From Oceanobacillus limi (GTDB taxonomy: Bacteria > Bacillota > Bacilli > Bacillales > Amphibacillaceae): 64,000 bases of DNA. Where the stretch lies: NCBI RefSeq assembly GCF_900111445.1, contig NZ_FOHE01000003.1:241740-305739 (forward strand). Direction: 5' to 3'. Position 1 is the first letter of the stretch. Each line of letters begins with the position of its first letter. Shown in pieces: positions 36,135 through 45,068 of this stretch. Below the pieces are notes generated by a model. The model ran no database searches, had not been told where the DNA came from, and worked only from the letters and a program-made list of their open reading frames with translations. A program made the position numbers and the translations under genes.

Positions 36135-37421
36135 ATGGAAAAGGTAAAAAATAGGTGGCTCATTGCAGCTTCGGCTGTTGGTATTCACCTGTCCATAGGG
36201 TCTGCATATGCATGGAGTGTATTTACGAACCCAATGGTAAATCAATATGGATGGGAACAAACACAAGTTTCCACAGCATTTAGTATTGCGATCTTCTTCT
36301 TAGGTTTTTCGGCAGCATTTTTAGGTAGGTTTGTAGAGAAAAGTGGGCCAAGGAAATCAGGTATGCTCGCAGTATTATTTTTCGGTGTAGGTGTAGCTGG
36401 TTCGGGGCTAGCGACAGCAACAGAATCACTGCTTTTATTGTATTTGTTTTACGGAATAATCGGCGGTATTGGTTTGGGGATCGGATATATTTCACCTGTA
36501 TCTACTTTGGTGAAGTGGTTCCCAGATCGACGTGGGCTAGCAACAGGTCTTGCCATTATGGGATTCGGATTTGCTGCGATGATAAGTGGTCCAGCAGCAG
36601 CTTCTCTGATTGAATCCGCTGGAATTTCGAATACTTTTTATATCTTGGGTATCATTTATTTTGTTGTTATGACAGCATCTGCACAGTATTTGTCTCCGCC
36701 ACCAGAGGGTTGGAAGCCAAAAGGATTTATAGAAAAGCAGGATGCAGAAGCCGCCAAAGGCAAAATTACTGAGGATTTATCTCAGTTGACAGCCAATGAA
36801 GCAATTAAAACACGCAGGTTTTGGATGCTTTGGTTTATGCTTTTCATCAATGTAACTTGTGGAATTGCTATTCTTGCAGTAGCCTCACCGATGGGACAGG
36901 AGATTGCTGGAATGACGGCAATTGCCGCTGCTGCTATGGTAGGTGTATTAGGGTTGTTTAACGGTGGGGGAAGATTAGGATGGGCTACCCTATCAGATTA
37001 CATTGGGCGTCCTAATGTATATACTGCCTTTTTTATCATTCAGATCATTGCATTTTTTGCATTACCATATGCAACGAATCCATTGTTGTTCCAAATTCTC
37101 TTATTTGCCATTTTAACATGCTATGGTGGTGGGTTTGCTTCTGTACCAGCATATATAGGGGATTTGTTCGGAACCAAACAGCTCGGTGCCATTCACGGTT
37201 ATATTTTAACGGCATGGGCAATGGCCGGTGTCGTAGGTCCAATTCTATTATCATTGATTTATGATTCGACGAATAGTTATAATATAACTATGCTTATCTT
37301 TGGTGTTTTATTTGTGATAGCGTTTGCCATATCCCTTTGGATTCGAGTTGATATTAATAGATTACGAGGGAAACAGAAAAATGCTACTCAAAAAGTTGGT
37401 GGAGTAGCAAAACAAGCATAA
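36135..37421 (+). CDS. MFS transporter of the oxalate/formate antiporter (OFA) family
   Basis: A 428-residue, twelve-helix major facilitator. OFA features are the start RWLIAASAVGIHLSIGSAYAWSVF (positions about 7-30), GGIGLGIGYISP and FPDRRGLATGLAIMGFG. The OxlT group exchanges oxalate for formate; other members carry different organic acids. It is followed by a formate-dehydrogenase-like molybdoenzyme, fdhD and moaA, which fits formate handling, but substrate is inferred. ATG after AAGGGAGG. Confidence 0.83.
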   Translation: MEKVKNRWLIAASAVGIHLSIGSAYAWSVFTNPMVNQYGWEQTQVSTAFSIAIFFLGFSAAFLGRFVEKSGPRKSGMLAVLFFGVGVAGSGLATATESLLLLYLFYGIIGGIGLGIGYISPVSTLVKWFPDRRGLATGLAIMGFGFAAMISGPAAASLIESAGISNTFYILGIIYFVVMTASAQYLSPPPEGWKPKGFIEKQDAEAAKGKITEDLSQLTANEAIKTRRFWMLWFMLFINVTCGIAILAVASPMGQEIAGMTAIAAAAMVGVLGLFNGGGRLGWATLSDYIGRPNVYTAFFIIQIIAFFALPYATNPLLFQILLFAILTCYGGGFASVPAYIGDLFGTKQLGAIHGYILTAWAMAGVVGPILLSLIYDSTNSYNITMLIFGVLFVIAFAISLWIRVDINRLRGKQKNATQKVGGVAKQA

Positions 37422-37427
37422 TAAGGA

Positions 37428-37527
37428 AGAAGGGTCATTTTTCTATCGTGGATCAGATTGAATGCGCTTTCTGATTTTATTAAAGCACTCGAGGAAAACG
37501 AGTGCAAAATAGAACTTTGGCCCTTCT
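37428..37527 (+). promoter_or_regulatory. Structured three-helix leader upstream of the molybdoenzyme gene
   Basis: A 10-pair closing stem (37428-37437 with 37518-37527; AGAAGGGTCA/TGGCCCTTCT, one G-T pair) encloses two hairpins: ATCAGA/TCTGAT at 37452-37475 and GCACTCG/CGAGTGC at 37485-37505. It ends 30 bases before the TTG start. The shape is that of a three-way junction RNA. I cannot match it to a known riboswitch. Confidence 0.5.
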
Positions 37528-37557
37528 ACCGTGAGTTAGATTTAGGAGGGGTAACTG

Positions 37558-39909
37558 TTGGGAGACACAAAGCATACTGGTCCAATTAAAATGTCAAAAA
37601 AGCCAGATCCAAGTCTTTGGGCGAGTAAAGTGCCATTTGGCTTGGGAAAAGTAAAACCTCATCATATACGGGATACAATGAAAGTCGTCTGGGAAAATAA
37701 GGATAATCTTCCTTATGCAACCCGTATTTTGACCCAGGGTGTTTGTGATGGTTGTGCACTTGGAGTATCCGGATTACAGGATCAAACATTAAAAGGGCCT
37801 CATGTTTGTACTACTCGATTGAATGTACTTCGTTTAAATACAATGTCTGCAATAAAAGAAGAAATTTTGCATCAGGATATCGATGAACTGCGTAAAATGA
37901 GCAGTACAGAATTACGAAAATTAGGGAGGATTCCTTATCCAATTATAAGGGAACCAGGGGAGAAGAAATTCCGTCGTTTGACATGGGATGATGCGCTAGA
38001 TAAAATTTCCCAAAAAATGAAAGCGCTTGATCCGAAGCAATATGCTTTTTATACGACGTCCCGAGGTATTACGAACGAAGTATATTATACACTTGGTAAG
38101 GTAGCTCGCTATCTTGGAACCAACAATATTGATAATGCTTCTAGAATTTGTCATTCCCCATCCAAAACCGCATTAAGCCGTTCGGTTGGAGTTGGAGCTT
38201 CGACTTGTAATTATAAGGATTGGATAGGCACAGATGTGCTTGTATTCTGGGGATCTGTAGCGGCTAACAATCAACCTGTATCTACCAAATATATGTATGC
38301 AGCTAAACGAAAAGGAACCAAAATTATCATTATTAATCCATACCATGAACCATCGATGGACAATTACTGGGTACCGTCGATTCCAGAGTCAGCACTGTTT
38401 GGTACGAAAATTGCTGATGATGTATACCAGGTGAATATTGGTGGGGATATTGCGTTCATGCATGGGATTATGAAGCATTGGTTTGCAATGGAACAAGTAG
38501 AACCAGGTTCAGCAATTAATCATCAATTTGTTAAAGAACATGTGAACGGATATGAAACATTAAAGGAAAAGGCAGCTTCCTATAGCTGGGAGCAATTGGA
38601 GAAGTCTTCTGGATTATCAAAGGAAAGAATGACAGAGCTTGCTGAATTACTCGCAAAGTCGAATTCGGCTGTCTTTGTATGGTCCATGGGATTAACGCAA
38701 CATCGGTTTGGAACGGATAATGTCTCGCAAATTGCCAATCTAGCATTACTGCGCGGATTTATTGGTAGAGAGCATTGTGGGCTAATGCCGATACGGGGGC
38801 ACTCTGGTGTCCAAGGCTCTGGGGAGATGGGAGCAGATCCGTTTGTTCTACCAGGTGGTGGAATGGATGAGAAAAATAGAGAACGAATTGAAGATATTTG
38901 GGGATTTAAGATTCCAAAATGGCAAGGGGATATTGTCGGTGTCTCCCTCGAAAATGCTATTTTACCAGAGGAACATGAACGAAAACTGAAATTATACTAT
39001 ATGTCTGGCGGTAATTTCCTAGAAACGATGCCAAATCCTGATTTTGTCCAGCAATGTTTAGAGAATGTAGATATTCGTGTCCATCAAGATATTATTTTAA
39101 ATACATCCACATTAGTCGACGCAAAAGAAGCGGTGATCGTTTTACCGGCCATGACAAGATATGAACAACCAGGTGGGGGGACATCCACGTCAACCGAGCG
39201 AATGGTTTATTTCTCCCCTGAAATTAAAGGTCCACGGATTGAAGAAGCAAGAGCGGAATGGGAAGTATATGTGGAGTTGGCAAAACGGATTAAGCCGGAA
39301 GGAAGTCACTTAATCGACTTTAACGACCCATTTGAAATTCGAGAAGAAATTGCTAAAGCGGCTCCTAATTATGATGGGATTCAACATTTGAAAGAACGTG
39401 GGGATGTATTCCAATGGGGTGGTGCTTGGTTATGTGAGGATGGTGTTTGTCCTACTCCAGATGGAAAAGGGAATTTAATTGCGATGGATATTCCAGAAGT
39501 GCGTAAACCAGAAGGGCATTTCTACGTAACGACTCGCAGGGGAAAGCAGTTTAACTCAATGATCTATGATGAAAAGGATCCATTTAATGATGCGGATCGT
39601 TATGATGTGTTAATGAATAAACAGGATGGTGAAGAACTAGGGATAAAAGAAGGAGAGCCTGTAGTTGTATTTAACCAGCACGGATCGTTCAATGGGCAGG
39701 CAAAATTTGTTCCGTTAAAGTCTGGAAATGTGGAGGTACATTGGCCAGAAGGAAATGTGCTCATTCCTAAAGGTGTTTATGAACACTTGGCCGGTATACC
39801 AGAATATAATACAGCAGTAATCATTGAAAAAGCAGAAACTTATTTTGCGCATAAAGATACGAAATACGTGGAAAAACGTATTGAGGAATTAGAAATGGAA
39901 ACAAGTTAG
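37558..39909 (+). CDS. FdhF/YdeP-like molybdopterin oxidoreductase (formate dehydrogenase alpha-like)
   Basis: A 783-residue molybdopterin enzyme of the YdeP/TIGR01701 type. Cysteines 63, 66 and 84 (CDGCALG and GPHVC) suggest an N-terminal Fe-S site. Cys198 in RICHSPSKTAL lies where formate dehydrogenase H has its selenocysteine and probably binds molybdenum. The C-terminal molydopterin-binding domain follows (RRGKQFNSMIYDEKDPF). No small electron-transfer subunit is adjacent. The true substrate of this subgroup is not certain. TTG start with AGGAGGGG upstream. fdhD follows after 11 bases. Confidence 0.88.
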   Translation: MGDTKHTGPIKMSKKPDPSLWASKVPFGLGKVKPHHIRDTMKVVWENKDNLPYATRILTQGVCDGCALGVSGLQDQTLKGPHVCTTRLNVLRLNTMSAIKEEILHQDIDELRKMSSTELRKLGRIPYPIIREPGEKKFRRLTWDDALDKISQKMKALDPKQYAFYTTSRGITNEVYYTLGKVARYLGTNNIDNASRICHSPSKTALSRSVGVGASTCNYKDWIGTDVLVFWGSVAANNQPVSTKYMYAAKRKGTKIIIINPYHEPSMDNYWVPSIPESALFGTKIADDVYQVNIGGDIAFMHGIMKHWFAMEQVEPGSAINHQFVKEHVNGYETLKEKAASYSWEQLEKSSGLSKERMTELAELLAKSNSAVFVWSMGLTQHRFGTDNVSQIANLALLRGFIGREHCGLMPIRGHSGVQGSGEMGADPFVLPGGGMDEKNRERIEDIWGFKIPKWQGDIVGVSLENAILPEEHERKLKLYYMSGGNFLETMPNPDFVQQCLENVDIRVHQDIILNTSTLVDAKEAVIVLPAMTRYEQPGGGTSTSTERMVYFSPEIKGPRIEEARAEWEVYVELAKRIKPEGSHLIDFNDPFEIREEIAKAAPNYDGIQHLKERGDVFQWGGAWLCEDGVCPTPDGKGNLIAMDIPEVRKPEGHFYVTTRRGKQFNSMIYDEKDPFNDADRYDVLMNKQDGEELGIKEGEPVVVFNQHGSFNGQAKFVPLKSGNVEVHWPEGNVLIPKGVYEHLAGIPEYNTAVIIEKAETYFAHKDTKYVEKRIEELEMETS

Positions 39910-39920
39910 AGGGTGACGGT

Positions 39921-40730
39921 ATGAACAATACCATACAAGAAGGATGGGAAACGATCCGGTTTCATGGGGAATCCCCAGAGGTTGTTGATGAAGAGATTGC
40001 TACGGAATTTGCCTTAACTATTGTTGTAAATGGGGATGAATTCGCCACAATGGTTTGTTCCCCATCAGACTTGCAAGAGTTAGTCATGGGTTTCCTTACT
40101 GCAGAAGGTGTCATTCGATTTGTGGAAGAAGTAAAAGACATCGCGATTGATGAATCCATGGGTTTTGCTTATGTCGAGCTATATAAAGAGTTGGATGTTG
40201 TAGAAACGGATCATTCGAAACGGGTGATTGGATCATGCTGTGGGAAAAGTCGACAGTTTTATTTTAAGAGCGATGTGAAAACAGCGAAAACGATCACGAG
40301 TAAATTACAATTATCTGTGGAACAATGCTATGTTTTAATGGAAAAGCTGCAGAGGCAATCGGATCAATTTAAGCGAACGGGTGGAGTTCATAATGCGGCA
40401 TTGGCGACGATCGATGATCTGCTAGCGATACGAACGGATATCGGAAGGCACAATGCACTGGATAAAATCTATGGTTATATTTTGCAAAAACGCGTTTCCT
40501 TAAAAGATAAGCTGATCGTATTTAGTGGTCGCATCTCTTCCGAAGTCTTGTTGAAAATCTCTAAAATAGGTACAGGGATCGTACTATCCAAATCTGCACC
40601 AACTGATATGGCTCTGAAACTAGCTACGGACTTAGGGATAACGGTGATCGGTTTTGCTCGCGGCGATAAGATGAATGTGTACACTCATTCCTATCGAATT
40701 CTAGAAGCCAATAAAGCAAATCCAGTCTAA
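39921..40730 (+). CDS. fdhD: Formate dehydrogenase accessory sulfurtransferase
   Basis: A 269-residue FdhD. Visible features are the LVMGFLTAEGVI segment, the cysteine loop VIGSCCGKSRQ that carries sulphur, KRTGGVHNAALA, DIGRHNALDKIYG and FSGRISSEVLLKISK. It transfers sulphur to the molybdenum cofactor of formate-dehydrogenase-type enzymes, here most likely the product of the gene directly upstream. The gap of 11 bases indicates one operon. ATG with GAGGGTGA upstream. Confidence 0.94.
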   Translation: MNNTIQEGWETIRFHGESPEVVDEEIATEFALTIVVNGDEFATMVCSPSDLQELVMGFLTAEGVIRFVEEVKDIAIDESMGFAYVELYKELDVVETDHSKRVIGSCCGKSRQFYFKSDVKTAKTITSKLQLSVEQCYVLMEKLQRQSDQFKRTGGVHNAALATIDDLLAIRTDIGRHNALDKIYGYILQKRVSLKDKLIVFSGRISSEVLLKISKIGTGIVLSKSAPTDMALKLATDLGITVIGFARGDKMNVYTHSYRILEANKANPV

Positions 40731-40808
40731 TTATCAATTTGTCCGCATATGCTAGGAGGAGAATGTCTGATAGAATAGTAGATAAGAAAATTAGCTAGGA
40801 GGGATCCC

Positions 40809-41819
40809 TTGGCAAGCATTACGGATAAGTTTGGTCGACCACTACGGGATCTGCGTATCTCCGTAACGGACCGCTGTAATTTTCGGTGTACATATTGTAT
40901 GCCGAAAGAGATATTTGGAAAAGATTATCCATTTTTACCGAAGGATCAACTATTAAGCTTTGAGGAAATCGAGCGGATTGCACGAAGTTTTGTAGAACTT
41001 GGTGTCAAAAAAATTCGATTAACAGGTGGTGAGCCATTACTTCGCAGGAACTTGGTTGAACTCGTTCGAAGGCTAGCAGCAATTGAAGGGCTAGAGGATA
41101 TTGGATTAACGACAAATGCTAGCTTGCTAGAAAAAATGGCTAAGGATTTAAAGCAAGCTGGTTTGCAACGGGTAAATGTTAGTTTAGATGCATTACATGA
41201 CCATGTGTTTCAAGCCATTAACGATAGTGGTGTACCGACGAAAAAGGTATTAAGTGGAATAGAGAAAGCCAATGAAGTTGGATTAGAAGTCAAGGTAAAC
41301 ATGGTTGTGAAAAAAGGGATGAACGAAGATGAGGTTCTTCCCATGGCGACGTATTTTAAAGAGAAAGGAATTACGTTGCGTTTTATCGAGTTTATGGATG
41401 TCGGAAAAACAAATGGCTGGGATTTTCGTAAAGTCGTAACGAAAAAAGAAATCTTTGACCAGCTATTCTCGGAGTTTGACCTTGAACCAGTGGAAGCCGA
41501 TTATATTGGGGAAGTGGCAAAGCGCTATTGCTATAAGGGGACAAATACGGAAGTGGGATTCATCACCTCCGTATCGGAATCGTTTTGCTCCACCTGTACA
41601 AGAGCGAGAATTGCAGCAGACGGTAAAGTATATACTTGTTTATTTGCTGGTGGTGGCTTTGATTTTCGTGAACTCCTACGTTCTTCGGCTTCAGATGAAA
41701 AAGTGAAAGCTACGATCCAATCCATTTGGAGCGAGCGAACCGATCGGTACTCCGATGAACGAACCGAAGAAACCGCCAAAAAGAAAAACAAAATCGAAAT
41801 GTCCTACATCGGAGGATAA
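40809..41819 (+). CDS. moaA: GTP 3',8-cyclase (molybdenum cofactor biosynthesis)
   Basis: A 336-residue radical SAM enzyme. The SAM cluster is CNFRCTYC (Cys23, 27, 30), with [10 protein letters not shown] for SAM binding, the second cluster in [19 protein letters not shown] and the functionally essential C-terminal Gly-Gly. It starts molybdopterin synthesis from GTP. A TTG start follows TAGGAGGGA. It lies 78 bases after fdhD and likely supplies cofactor to the neighbouring molybdoenzyme. Other moa genes are not in view. Confidence 0.94.
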   Translation: MASITDKFGRPLRDLRISVTDRCNFRCTYCMPKEIFGKDYPFLPKDQLLSFEEIERIARSFVELGVKKIRLTGGEPLLRRNLVELVRRLAAIEGLEDIGLTTNASLLEKMAKDLKQAGLQRVNVSLDALHDHVFQAINDSGVPTKKVLSGIEKANEVGLEVKVNMVVKKGMNEDEVLPMATYFKEKGITLRFIEFMDVGKTNGWDFRKVVTKKEIFDQLFSEFDLEPVEADYIGEVAKRYCYKGTNTEVGFITSVSESFCSTCTRARIAADGKVYTCLFAGGGFDFRELLRSSASDEKVKATIQSIWSERTDRYSDERTEETAKKKNKIEMSYIGG

Positions 41820-41827
41820 TTATTATA

Positions 41828-41840
41828 GGTGCCAGGCACC
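41828..41840. repeat. REP-like single palindrome
   Basis: GGTGCCAGGCACC 8 bases after moaA, followed by a partial TGCCTGG. Confidence 0.78.
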
Positions 41841-41856
41841 TGCCTGGTTTTGTTGA

Positions 41857-41894
41857 TGCCAGGTACTTGTCGAATGTTCGACAAGTACCTGGCA
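41857..41894. repeat. REP-like hairpin with paired substitutions
   Basis: TGCCAGGTACTTGTCGA and TCGACAAGTACCTGGCA pair perfectly. Compared with the consensus GGCAC/GTGCC, both arms carry the matching change GGTAC/GTACC. Confidence 0.83.
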
Positions 41895-41941
41895 CTTTTG
41901 TTTTAATAAGGTTAAAAGATTGAAGAGAAAGTGGGAATGAA

Positions 41942-42865
41942 ATGGGTAAGCCGAAGATTGGAATAATTGGTCTTGGAAGGATTGCGCAAAAGGCATATCT
42001 TCCTATTCTTAGCCAAGAGACGGATTGGTCTCTCGTGGGGGCGTTCTCCCCGAATGCAGAGAAACGTAAACGTATTTGTAATCAATATCGGATGCAGGAA
42101 TATAGTAACCTAGGAAACTTATTGCGTGATTGTCATGCTGTCTTTGTACATAGTTCAACGGAATCCCACTTTGAAGTCGTATCTCAGGCGTTACAGCAAG
42201 GTGTAGACGTATATGTAGATAAACCTCTAGCTGCAACATCTCCGGAAGCAGAAAAGTTGGTAGAGCAAAGTGTGAAACATGGTAGAAAGTTGATGGTAGG
42301 ATTCAATCGACGTTTTGCTCCAATGTATGTAAAAGCCAAGAATCAGGTGAAAAACTTGGCAGTGGTTCGCTTTGATAAGCATCGTGCAAATAAGGTTGGC
42401 CCAAATACATATGAGTTCACGATGTTAGACGATTATTTGCATCTCGTTGATACGATGAGATGGTTAGCAGAAACAGATCTTCATTTAAAATACCAACATA
42501 AACAATTAGATATCAATAATTTTCTCGTCCATACGAATCATCTTTTTCAGTCTGAAAATGTATCTTTTCACTCGTCAATGCACCGGAAAGCTGGTACGAA
42601 CCTGGAGCAGTTAGAGCTTGTAGGAGAAGGTGCTTTATATCGCGTGAAGAATATGAGTGTTTTAGAAAGAGAGGAAAATAATCAAGTAACTACCGAAATA
42701 CCTGCTTCGTGGGATCCTGTATTAAAACAACGTGGATTTGAAGGGGCAATCCGTCACTTTATCCATTGTCTCGAACAAGACCAACAACCGAGCATAGATG
42801 GGGAAGAAGGATTGAAATCGCAACAGTTAGTCGAGCAACTTATTCAAGAGGCCCAAGTAAAATAA
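41942..42865 (+). CDS. Gfo/Idh/MocA family oxidoreductase
   Basis: A 307-residue NAD(P)-dependent dehydrogenase. The Rossmann motif is IGIIGLGRIAQKAYLP at the start, and the family DKPLAATSPEAEKLV element carries the catalytic lysine near residue 98. The C-terminal part is shorter than usual. First of three oxidoreductase genes on the same strand. It may act on a sugar or inositol-like substrate; nothing more specific can be said. Confidence 0.85.
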   Translation: MGKPKIGIIGLGRIAQKAYLPILSQETDWSLVGAFSPNAEKRKRICNQYRMQEYSNLGNLLRDCHAVFVHSSTESHFEVVSQALQQGVDVYVDKPLAATSPEAEKLVEQSVKHGRKLMVGFNRRFAPMYVKAKNQVKNLAVVRFDKHRANKVGPNTYEFTMLDDYLHLVDTMRWLAETDLHLKYQHKQLDINNFLVHTNHLFQSENVSFHSSMHRKAGTNLEQLELVGEGALYRVKNMSVLEREENNQVTTEIPASWDPVLKQRGFEGAIRHFIHCLEQDQQPSIDGEEGLKSQQLVEQLIQEAQVK

Positions 42866-42944
42866 TTGTAACCAAGTTGAAAGAGGATTAATCTAAATGT
42901 AAGTAACGTTCATGGTTCACAAAAAAAGGGTAGGAGTGATTGCA

Positions 42945-43928
42945 ATGAAGTACAATCGTTTAGGGAAAACGGATTTAAACATAAGCGAGTTAAGCTTTGG
43001 GACATGGGCAATTGGTGGTGCATGGGGGAAGACCAACGATACGGAAGCATTAAAAGGACTTCAATATGCGATGGACCAGGGTGTGAACTTCTTTGATACT
43101 GCAGATGTCTATGGTGATGGTCATAGTGAGGAATTATTAGCAAAAGCGACTAAGGGGAAGGAGAAGGACATTCATATCGCAACAAAATTTTGTCGTGCGG
43201 GAGATATTCATGATCCAGAAACCTATTCCATGGAAAGTGTGCAAACATACTGTGAAAATAGCTTAAGAAGATTGCAACGAGATCAGATCGATCTATACCA
43301 AATTCACTGTCCGCCACTTGAAATTTTAAAGAACGGTCAAGTATTCGATGCATTGGACAAATTAAAGGAACAAGGGAAAATTCGTTATTATGGTGTAAGT
43401 GTTGAGACGGTAGAAGAGGGGTTATACGTACTGGAGCATAGTAAGGCCAGTTCCCTACAAGTAATCTTTAATATCTTCCGTCAAAAGCCTTTGGAGCAGC
43501 TCTTTCCGAAAGCTCAAGAAAAAGAAGTAGGTATATTAGCTCGTGTTCCACTTGCGAGTGGCTTGTTAACTGGTAAGTTTCAAAAGAATGTACAATTCGA
43601 AGCGGACGATCACCGTAATTTTAATCGAGATGGCCAAGCGTTTAATGTTGGTGAAACCTTTGCTGGCTTGGAGTTTTCCAAAGGAGTGGAATTAAGTAAT
43701 CAACTCGAATGGATTGCAACAGGAAGAAGCAATATGACGCGGGCAGCGTTGAAATGGATCATGGAGCAGGAAGCGGTTACGAGCGTGATTCCAGGCTTTA
43801 AAACAGTAAAGCAAGTCGAAGATAATCTTCAATCCATACATGTAAAAGACTATACTACGGAAGAATTGGATCGTTTAAGGGCATTCTATCGTGAAGAAGT
43901 CCAGCATCATATCCGTGGTGCCTATTAA
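42945..43928 (+). CDS. Aldo/keto reductase
   Basis: A 327-residue NADPH-dependent reductase with a TIM barrel. The active-site tyrosine lies in FFDTADVYGDGHSEELL, with the lysine in IHIATKFC and the histidine in YQIHCPP. The C-terminal cofactor region SVIPGFKTVKQVEDNL is intact. The ATG at 42945 follows GTAGGAGTG. It sits between two Gfo/Idh/MocA genes with gaps of about 80 and 18 bases, suggesting a small sugar-oxidation operon. Confidence 0.9.
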   Translation: MKYNRLGKTDLNISELSFGTWAIGGAWGKTNDTEALKGLQYAMDQGVNFFDTADVYGDGHSEELLAKATKGKEKDIHIATKFCRAGDIHDPETYSMESVQTYCENSLRRLQRDQIDLYQIHCPPLEILKNGQVFDALDKLKEQGKIRYYGVSVETVEEGLYVLEHSKASSLQVIFNIFRQKPLEQLFPKAQEKEVGILARVPLASGLLTGKFQKNVQFEADDHRNFNRDGQAFNVGETFAGLEFSKGVELSNQLEWIATGRSNMTRAALKWIMEQEAVTSVIPGFKTVKQVEDNLQSIHVKDYTTEELDRLRAFYREEVQHHIRGAY

Positions 43929-43946
43929 GAAGAGGGAGGAAAAAGA

Positions 43947-44948
43947 ATGAAAAACGTTCGTTGGGGAGTTTTAAGTACAGCAGGAATTGCGCAGAAAGCA
44001 TTACTACCAGCTTTTGCTCGAGCAGATCATGCAAAGGTTGTTGCCATTGCAAGTGGGAGTAGCTTGGAAAAAGCCCAAGCTGTTGCTGAAAAATTTCAAA
44101 TTGAAAAAGTATATGATAGCTATGAAAAATTATTAGACGACCCAAACATCGATGCGGTTTATATCCCGTTACCAAACCATTTACATAAGCAGTGGGTCAT
44201 CGAGGCTGCTAAGAAAGGGAAGCATATTTTATGTGAAAAACCGGCCGCCCTCACGGAGAGGGACGTACATGAAATGAAGCAAGTCTGTGAAGAAAATGAC
44301 GTTCGTTTCATGGAGGCTTTTATGTATCATTTCCATCCGCAGCATAATCGAGTGAAAGAGATTATTACAACAGGAGAAATTGGTAAAATTAAGTATATGC
44401 GGGCTGGATTTACCTTCTTTTTAGGGGAAAAGGATGGGAATATTCGTATGAGTAGTCAAAAAGGTGGGGGAAGCATCTACGATATTGGTAGTTATGCCAT
44501 TCACTCCATTCGCAATATACTTGGTCAGGAACCGACATCTGTTTATGTGGATGCTGTGGTTGATTCAACTTATCACGTTGAAACAGACGCAGTTGGGTAT
44601 TTAACCTTTGAAAATGGGATGCGAGCTACCTTTGATTCTAGCTTTAACCTATATAACCGAACAGAATATGAAGTGTTTGGAACAAAAGGAACGATAAAAG
44701 TTCCACGAGCATACCGACCAGATAAACAAGGTGGGGAAGGTGTCATTATCGTGGAAAAATCAGGCGTTACACGAACAGAAAGTCTGGTGGCAGACCAATA
44801 CCGTGAGCAAGTCGAGCACATTTCGAACGCCATTTTATCTGGGGAGCGTCAATTAAATCATGATCTCGAAAATACGATTGGAAACATGCGTGTAATTGAT
44901 GCCTGCTATCAATCCATTCAGACTGGTGAGAAAGTAACCATCCAGTAA
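43947..44948 (+). CDS. Gfo/Idh/MocA family oxidoreductase (second)
   Basis: A 333-residue dehydrogenase with Rossmann motif GVLSTAGIAQKALLPAF, catalytic lysine in CEKPAALTERDV (about residue 95) and AFMYHFHPQ, as in the xylose dehydrogenase/dimeric dihydrodiol dehydrogenase branch. It starts 18 bases after the aldo/keto reductase with AGAGGGAGG upstream. It is only about 40 percent identical in layout to the first one, so the pair is not a recent duplication. Its position before the xylose regulon is compatible with pentose oxidation. Confidence 0.88.
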   Translation: MKNVRWGVLSTAGIAQKALLPAFARADHAKVVAIASGSSLEKAQAVAEKFQIEKVYDSYEKLLDDPNIDAVYIPLPNHLHKQWVIEAAKKGKHILCEKPAALTERDVHEMKQVCEENDVRFMEAFMYHFHPQHNRVKEIITTGEIGKIKYMRAGFTFFLGEKDGNIRMSSQKGGGSIYDIGSYAIHSIRNILGQEPTSVYVDAVVDSTYHVETDAVGYLTFENGMRATFDSSFNLYNRTEYEVFGTKGTIKVPRAYRPDKQGGEGVIIVEKSGVTRTESLVADQYREQVEHISNAILSGERQLNHDLENTIGNMRVIDACYQSIQTGEKVTIQ

Positions 44949-45023
44949 GGAACTGTACAAACAAGCTGTTACATCTCCTCACGTGACGCACGGGAGCATT
45001 TCTAGTGGATTTATGAAAAAAGA

Positions 45024-45057
45024 CGGAAAGGGGATTCATGCGCGAAGCCCCTTTCCG
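45024..45057 (-). terminator. Terminator after galM (minus strand)
   Basis: CGGAAAGGGG/CCCCTTTCCG stem; on the minus strand it is followed by TCTTTTTTC. It may also stop the convergent oxidoreductase transcript. Confidence 0.78.
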
Positions 45058-45068
45058 CTATTGCATCA

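Noticed and set aside
37428..37527. Assignment of the structured leader as a molybdenum cofactor riboswitch
   Set aside because: The position is suggestive, but I could not recognise the conserved Moco core by eye, so only a structured leader is claimed.
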